Of a stretch of DNA of 45,098 nt, positions 41,228-45,098 are shown piece after piece (positions within the stretch are counted from its first letter, which is position 1; each line of letters starts with the position of its first letter). Source of the DNA: an uncultured Pelagibacteraceae bacterium (GTDB taxonomy: Bacteria; Pseudomonadota; Alphaproteobacteria; Pelagibacterales; Pelagibacteraceae); NCBI GenBank assembly GCA_902594865.1, contig CACJNV010000011.1:1-45098 (forward strand), in the 5' to 3' direction. The notes beneath the pieces are model-generated. The model saw only the letters and a list, made by a program, of their open reading frames with translations. It was not told where the DNA came from and made no database searches. The position numbers and the translations under genes were made by a program.

Positions 41228-42331
41228 TTGAGTCTCTTAGAACCATTTAGCGGAATAAGACCAAAAAAAAAGTTTGTAAGACAAGTTACTTATCCAAACT
41301 TTAGTTATCTTAATAATTACAAAATTAACAAAAAATTAAATTTTGTTAATTTATTAAATACTTCAAACATCAATGAGTCAAAAAAAATACTTCAAAGTCT
41401 TAATGATAAAGGTATTATTCAACAAGATCAATCAGATCATTTCTATTTATATCGAATTACATATAACAAGAAAAAATTACTTGGGATAGTTGGTAAAATA
41501 AATTTACAGAATTATGATGACAAAAAAATATTAGGTCATGAAGAAACATTTTTGGAAAGGACAAAAAAAAGAAAAGAGCAATTATTGAAATTTAATAGTC
41601 AAATAAGCCCTATATATACAACGTATAAGTCTAAACCAAATTCTTTAAAGAAATTAAATAATATTTTTAAATATAAGCCAGATTATAATTTTAAATCTGA
41701 GGATAAATGTAGGCATGAACTTTGGGTTGTTAAAACAGCAAATATAGAAAAATTACTTAAAAATTATCTTAAAAATATTAAAAAAATATACATATGTGAT
41801 GGGCACCATCGAATACAAGCAATGTTAAAAAGTAAAAAAAAAATTGCTCCTATGGTAGTTGCTTTTCCTGATAACCAGGTAAATATACTGGATTACAATA
41901 GAGTAGTAAGAACTGGCTTAAAATTTGAAAAAATTAAAAAAATAATTTTAAAAAACTTCTTTTTATATATTTCTAAAAAGAATAAAAAGCTTAAGCAAAA
42001 TCAAATTGAAATGTATGTAAATAAAAAGTGGTATACACTTCAGCTACATAAGCAATCAAAGGAATTGGATGTAACTATATTAAAAAAATTAATATTAAAT
42101 AAAATATTAAAAAATAATAAAAATATTAAATTTGTATCAGGTTTTAAAGGCAAAAAAGTCTTAGAAAATTATGTAAACTCAAAAAAGTACAACTTAGCAT
42201 TCAAGTTATTTCCTACTAATATTTCACAAGTATTATCTTTTGCTGAAAACAGAAAATATATGCCACAAAAATCTACATGGTTTCATCCAAAACCACTCGA
42301 TGGATTAATATCCTCCAAAATTATTTCTTAA
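41228..42331 (+). CDS. DUF1015 family protein
   Basis: A 367-residue, very lysine-rich protein matching DUF1015 (COG4198). It opens L-L-E-P-F-S-G-I-R-P (3-12), as family members do, has H-E-E-T-F-L-E-R-T-K-K-R (104-115) followed by S-P-I-Y-x-x-Y, and carries the hallmark D-G-H-H-R (191-195). That motif resembles the G-x-H-R nucleotide-binding signature of the ParB/sulfiredoxin superfamily, which includes free-serine kinases. The activity of this protein is unknown. The start is TTG at 41228, chosen because the conserved N-terminus begins there. It follows trpB2 by 8 nt and overlaps convergent mtnA by 11 nt. Confidence 0.82.
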   Translation: MSLLEPFSGIRPKKKFVRQVTYPNFSYLNNYKINKKLNFVNLLNTSNINESKKILQSLNDKGIIQQDQSDHFYLYRITYNKKKLLGIVGKINLQNYDDKKILGHEETFLERTKKRKEQLLKFNSQISPIYTTYKSKPNSLKKLNNIFKYKPDYNFKSEDKCRHELWVVKTANIEKLLKNYLKNIKKIYICDGHHRIQAMLKSKKKIAPMVVAFPDNQVNILDYNRVVRTGLKFEKIKKIILKNFFLYISKKNKKLKQNQIEMYVNKKWYTLQLHKQSKELDVTILKKLILNKILKNNKNIKFVSGFKGKKVLENYVNSKKYNLAFKLFPTNISQVLSFAENRKYMPQKSTWFHPKPLDGLISSKIIS

Positions 42332-43394
42332 ATAATTTTTTTAAACCAACGGATGAAGCTTCAGAAATACCTCTCTCTGTAATCAAGCCTGTTACATATT
42401 TTGCAGGTGTTACATCAAAAGCTAAATTCATAGCTTTACTTTTAGTTGGGTATATCAAAACTTTCTTAATTTCATTATTCTCATCAATACCTTCAACATG
42501 AGATAATTCCTCTGAATTTCTTTCCTCTATAGGAATATCTTTTGAATCTTTTATATCCCAATCAATTGTTGAGCTTGGAAGGGCAACATAAAAAGGAACA
42601 TTGTTATCATGAGCAGCTAACGCTTTAAGATAAGTTCCTATTTTATTGCAAACGTCTCCATTTGACAAAGTTCTATCAGTTCCTACAATACACATATCAA
42701 CTTCACCCCTTTGCATTAAAATACCACCTGTATTATCAGCAATAATAGTATTTGGAATTTCTTCTTCATTTAATTCATATGAGGTTAAATTAGCACCTTG
42801 GTTTCTTGGTCTTGTTTCATCTACCCATACATGCACTGGTATACCTTTTTTGTGTGCATGGTAAATTGGTGATGTGGCAGTGCCCCAATTAATTGTTGCC
42901 AACCAACCCGCATTACAATGTGTTAATATGTTTACTGTATCTTGCTTTTTATTATAAATTTCTTCAATTATTTTTAATCCGTTAATACCAATATTTTCAC
43001 AAAACTTTTCATCTTCATCACATATTTCTTTTGCTTCATTTAGGGCAATACTTAATATTTGATCACTATTAATTCCTGATAATTTTTTCATCATACGATC
43101 TACAGCCCATTTTAAATTAATAGCAGTAGGTCTTGATTGAATTAACTCTTCTGCACTTTTTTTTATAAATTCAGGATTATTATTTTCTTGAACTGCCAAA
43201 GCTAGACCATAAGCTGCCGTTCCACCAATTAGAGGAGCGCCTCTTACCTCCATTACTTTAATTGCATTAATAGCATCTTTTACTGTTTTAAGTTCTTTAA
43301 TTATAAATTGATGAGGAAGTTTGGTTTGATCAATTATTTTAACAATATTCCCCTCATACCATATTGTTCGATATTCTTTACCTTCTATTTTCAT
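42321..43394 (-). CDS. mtnA: S-methyl-5-thioribose-1-phosphate isomerase
   Basis: A 357-residue member of the MtnA/eIF2B-alpha family that isomerises methylthioribose-1-phosphate to methylthioribulose-1-phosphate. R-G-A-P-L-I-G-G-T-A-A-Y-G (51-63) is the phosphate-binding motif. The catalytic pair sits at the canonical numbers, C160 in T-H-C-N-A-G and D240 in V-G-T-D-R. N-K-I-G-T (250-254) and the W-V-D-E-T-R-P region (190-196) are also conserved. These residues separate it from eIF2B-like regulators, which lack the catalytic pair. It follows a small hydrolase gene by 6 nt, downstream of mtnP. Confidence 0.95.
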   Translation of the reverse strand: MKIEGKEYRTIWYEGNIVKIIDQTKLPHQFIIKELKTVKDAINAIKVMEVRGAPLIGGTAAYGLALAVQENNNPEFIKKSAEELIQSRPTAINLKWAVDRMMKKLSGINSDQILSIALNEAKEICDEDEKFCENIGINGLKIIEEIYNKKQDTVNILTHCNAGWLATINWGTATSPIYHAHKKGIPVHVWVDETRPRNQGANLTSYELNEEEIPNTIIADNTGGILMQRGEVDMCIVGTDRTLSNGDVCNKIGTYLKALAAHDNNVPFYVALPSSTIDWDIKDSKDIPIEERNSEELSHVEGIDENNEIKKVLIYPTKSKAMNLAFDVTPAKYVTGLITERGISEASSVGLKKLFKK

Positions 43395-43400
43395 TAGAAA

Positions 43401-44207
43401 TTATCCCTGCTCTTCAATATATTTTTTTAAAATTTTTTTTGTTTCATTAATTCTGCAATCTTTTCTATAAGTATTGTGACCCCCACCACATTTGTACGCT
43501 ATAATATTAACTGTATCTGGTGATTTTTCTTTAAGAAACATAAGTTCTTTTGATCTATTAAATTTATCATCTTCATATGCAAAAATAAGTGCTTTAATTA
43601 AATCTGCTTCTTTTATCTGCTTAACCTGCTTAGGTCTAATTTCTTTTCTCCATACTGGATATTTATTAATTTCATGCCTTGGTCCACAACATGCTGGGGC
43701 AAAAACAATTGCTGAATTAAATTTTATCCCTACTTTTGGCATCAACATAAGAGAAGACCAGCCTCCTGCAGAAACTCCTGAAAGAAAAATATTTTTAGGC
43801 TTGATGCCACTATCTAATAATTGATCTAAAACATTTTCAATTTCATTAACTCTTTTTTCAATATAAGACCCTGGTTTGTTTCCATCAGTTGCTTTAGAGC
43901 ACAAATAATAAAAGAAAACGTTATCAATTTCAGTTAAGCTTAATAAAGAATTCGGAATAGCATTATATTTTTTTTTACATTTTTCTTTTTTTTGAGGCCT
44001 AGTTGTTCCATGAGAGAATATTACAATTTTTATATTTTCTGAATTATTTAAGCTTATATCAGGTGTTTTTCCTTTATAAGATTTTGAAATTGGCTGTAAA
44101 TTAAATTTATTCTTCTCATTATCAATAACAAATCCACTTAGGTTTTTTGAGTAAGAGCAAGAAATAAATAAAAAGTAAATAAAAATTGTATAAATTATTT
44201 TTTTCAC
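43401..44207 (-). CDS. Exported alpha/beta-hydrolase-like protein
   Basis: A 268-residue protein with an N-terminal export signal. A cysteine at residue 17 (F-I-S-C) makes a lipoprotein possible, though ordinary signal peptidase cleavage cannot be excluded. The fold shows F-S-H-G-T-T (64-69) at the oxyanion-hole position and the nucleophile elbow G-V-S-A-G-G (144-149) with S146. A candidate acid lies in Y-E-D-D (about 212-216) and a base histidine in G-G-G-H-N (about 243-247). The substrate is unknown. It is locked between mtnP (4-nt overlap) and mtnA (6-nt gap), an odd place for an exported protein. Confidence 0.75.
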   Translation of the reverse strand: MKKIIYTIFIYFLFISCSYSKNLSGFVIDNEKNKFNLQPISKSYKGKTPDISLNNSENIKIVIFSHGTTRPQKKEKCKKKYNAIPNSLLSLTEIDNVFFYYLCSKATDGNKPGSYIEKRVNEIENVLDQLLDSGIKPKNIFLSGVSAGGWSSLMLMPKVGIKFNSAIVFAPACCGPRHEINKYPVWRKEIRPKQVKQIKEADLIKALIFAYEDDKFNRSKELMFLKEKSPDTVNIIAYKCGGGHNTYRKDCRINETKKILKKYIEEQG

Positions 44208-45076
44208 TTGTTTAAGACTCTTCCAGCTACTGTCTTGAGTTTCTCAATTGTTTTTTTTGTTCTTTTTTCTGGGGCTGTAATAATTGCTACATCTAAACAA
44301 TTATTAGTAGGATCATTAGGATCAATATGACTTTCAAAATTATCAATCAAATTTTTAATCATAATTTTTGCTTTTTCAGCGTTACCTAACAAAACTTTAA
44401 TCACTTGCTGTACATCAACATTTTCATGATCTGGATGCCAACAATCAAAATCTGTAACCATAGAAACTGATGCATATCTAATTTCAGCTTCTCTTGCTAA
44501 TTTTGACTCCGGCATATTTGTCATTCCAATCACATCTGCTTTCCATGATCTATACAAATTAGACTCTGCTAATGTAGAAAATTGTGGTCCTTCCATTACT
44601 ACATATGTTCCATTTCTTTGATAATCTATACTAGATTTTTTAATTGCTTCTTCACATGCATTCATCAAACCATTTGAGGTTGGATGAGCCATTGACACAT
44701 GGGCTACTATCTCCTCATCAAAAAATGTTTTTTCTCTAGCAAAAGTTCTATCAATAAATTGATCAATGATTACAAATTTTCCAGGAGGTAAATTTTCTTT
44801 AAGAGAACCAACAGCTGATACGGAAACAATATCTGTTACCCCTAGTTGTTTTAGAGCATCTATATTTGCTCTAAAATTTATATTTGAAGGAGAAACAAAA
44901 TGTCCCCTGCCATGTCTTGGTAAAAAATAAACTTCCTTACTATTATATTTAGTTTTTAAAATCTGATCGGATGGGTTTCCCCATGGAGTATTTAATTTAA
45001 GTAATTCTCTTTCTTTAAATTCCTCAACATCATAAAGGCCGCTGCCACCAATAATTGCCAATTTATTTGTTGTCAT
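44204..45076 (-). CDS. mtnP: S-methyl-5'-thioadenosine phosphorylase
   Basis: A 290-residue PNP/MTAP-family enzyme that splits methylthioadenosine with phosphate into adenine and methylthioribose-1-phosphate. The N-terminus I-I-G-G-S-G-L-Y (8-15) holds the phosphate loop, then F-L-P-R-H-G-R-G-H (about 51-59), V-S-V-S-A-V-G-S-L, and the family signature V-M-E-G-P-Q-F-S-T (about 158-166) followed by I-G-M-T-N-M-P-E. V-T-D-F-D-C-W-H (about 207-214) lines the base pocket. Length fits bacterial and archaeal MTAP. The 22 nt upstream to the window edge are AT-rich with nothing recognisable. Confidence 0.93.
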   Translation of the reverse strand: MTTNKLAIIGGSGLYDVEEFKERELLKLNTPWGNPSDQILKTKYNSKEVYFLPRHGRGHFVSPSNINFRANIDALKQLGVTDIVSVSAVGSLKENLPPGKFVIIDQFIDRTFAREKTFFDEEIVAHVSMAHPTSNGLMNACEEAIKKSSIDYQRNGTYVVMEGPQFSTLAESNLYRSWKADVIGMTNMPESKLAREAEIRYASVSMVTDFDCWHPDHENVDVQQVIKVLLGNAEKAKIMIKNLIDNFESHIDPNDPTNNCLDVAIITAPEKRTKKTIEKLKTVAGRVLNK

Positions 45077-45098
45077 AGTTAAAAATTTATTTATTTAT

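Noticed and set aside
42277..42501. 74-codon plus-strand frame across the DUF1015/mtnA junction
   Set aside because: It overlaps both real genes in other frames and has no recognisable features.
1..45098. Mobile elements, prophage, CRISPR arrays, tRNA or rRNA genes
   Set aside because: No transposase, integrase, phage structural gene, regularly spaced repeat, or tRNA/rRNA-like sequence was seen on either strand.

Overview
The window looks like a chromosomal segment of a streamlined marine alphaproteobacterium of the SAR11/Pelagibacter type. The evidence is strongly AT-rich DNA with K/N/I-rich proteins, very tight packing (by my tally only about 1.2 kb of 45.1 kb is non-coding), many 1- to 11-base gene overlaps, no insertion sequences, phage genes, CRISPR arrays, tRNA or rRNA genes, and a gene set (2-methylcitrate cycle, tripartite tricarboxylate transporter, fused SpeD-SpeE, class Ia ribonucleotide reductase) that fits this lineage. 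The taxonomic call is inference. No gene-free stretch exceeds 300 bases; the two largest are 17005-17186 (NrdR-type operators) and 19742-19958 (a candidate small RNA with a terminator).

1-8937, all minus strand: a housekeeping run read from high to low coordinates. It holds a stand-alone GlmU acetyltransferase domain, glmS, a small secreted protein, class II DAHP synthase, nadE, cysS, cimA, a DUF1989 protein and the start of a TrmJ-like RNA methyltransferase. 9007-13248, plus strand: a HAD phosphatase followed by prpD-prpB-prpC for propionyl-CoA oxidation. 13250-17004, minus: nrdA-nrdB, a 57-residue lipoprotein not covered by the usual ORF length cut-off, and a methyltransferase. 17187-18641, plus: a phosphomannomutase/phosphoglucomutase, divergent from nrdA. 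18638-23586, minus: a long charged coiled-coil protein, a TauE-type permease, dusA, rpoZ and an MFS transporter.

23598-29515 is a mixed region: a beta-hydroxyacid dehydrogenase, an FMN-binding PNPOx-like protein, a small membrane protein, a secreted HExxH protein with DUF1330 and gamma carbonic anhydrase-like neighbours, a thioredoxin-fold protein, a GT4 glycosyltransferase and an EamA transporter. 29512-33640 is a TctCBA carboxylate transporter with a divergent AbrB-family membrane protein. 33630-34993 is a GT9 glycosyltransferase with a DUF6165 protein. 34983-38038 is a polar amino acid ABC transporter (binding protein and two permeases, no ATPase in the window) followed by a PhyH-type dioxygenase.

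38098-45076 is the most coherent metabolic story. A FucA-like class II aldolase is co-oriented with, and 4 nt from, a fused S-adenosylmethionine decarboxylase/spermidine synthase; a few genes away lie mtnA and mtnP. Spermidine synthesis releases methylthioadenosine. MtnP and MtnA turn it into methylthioribulose-1-phosphate, and a FucA/Ald2-type aldolase could split this into DHAP and a methylthio-aldehyde (the DHAP shunt). Between them sits a TrpB2-DUF1015 pair. Other points of interest are regulatory RNA structures: hairpins directly behind both transporter binding-protein genes, a Shine-Dalgarno-masking hairpin, a near-leaderless rpoZ promoter, and convergent genes that overlap so that no intergenic terminator can exist.
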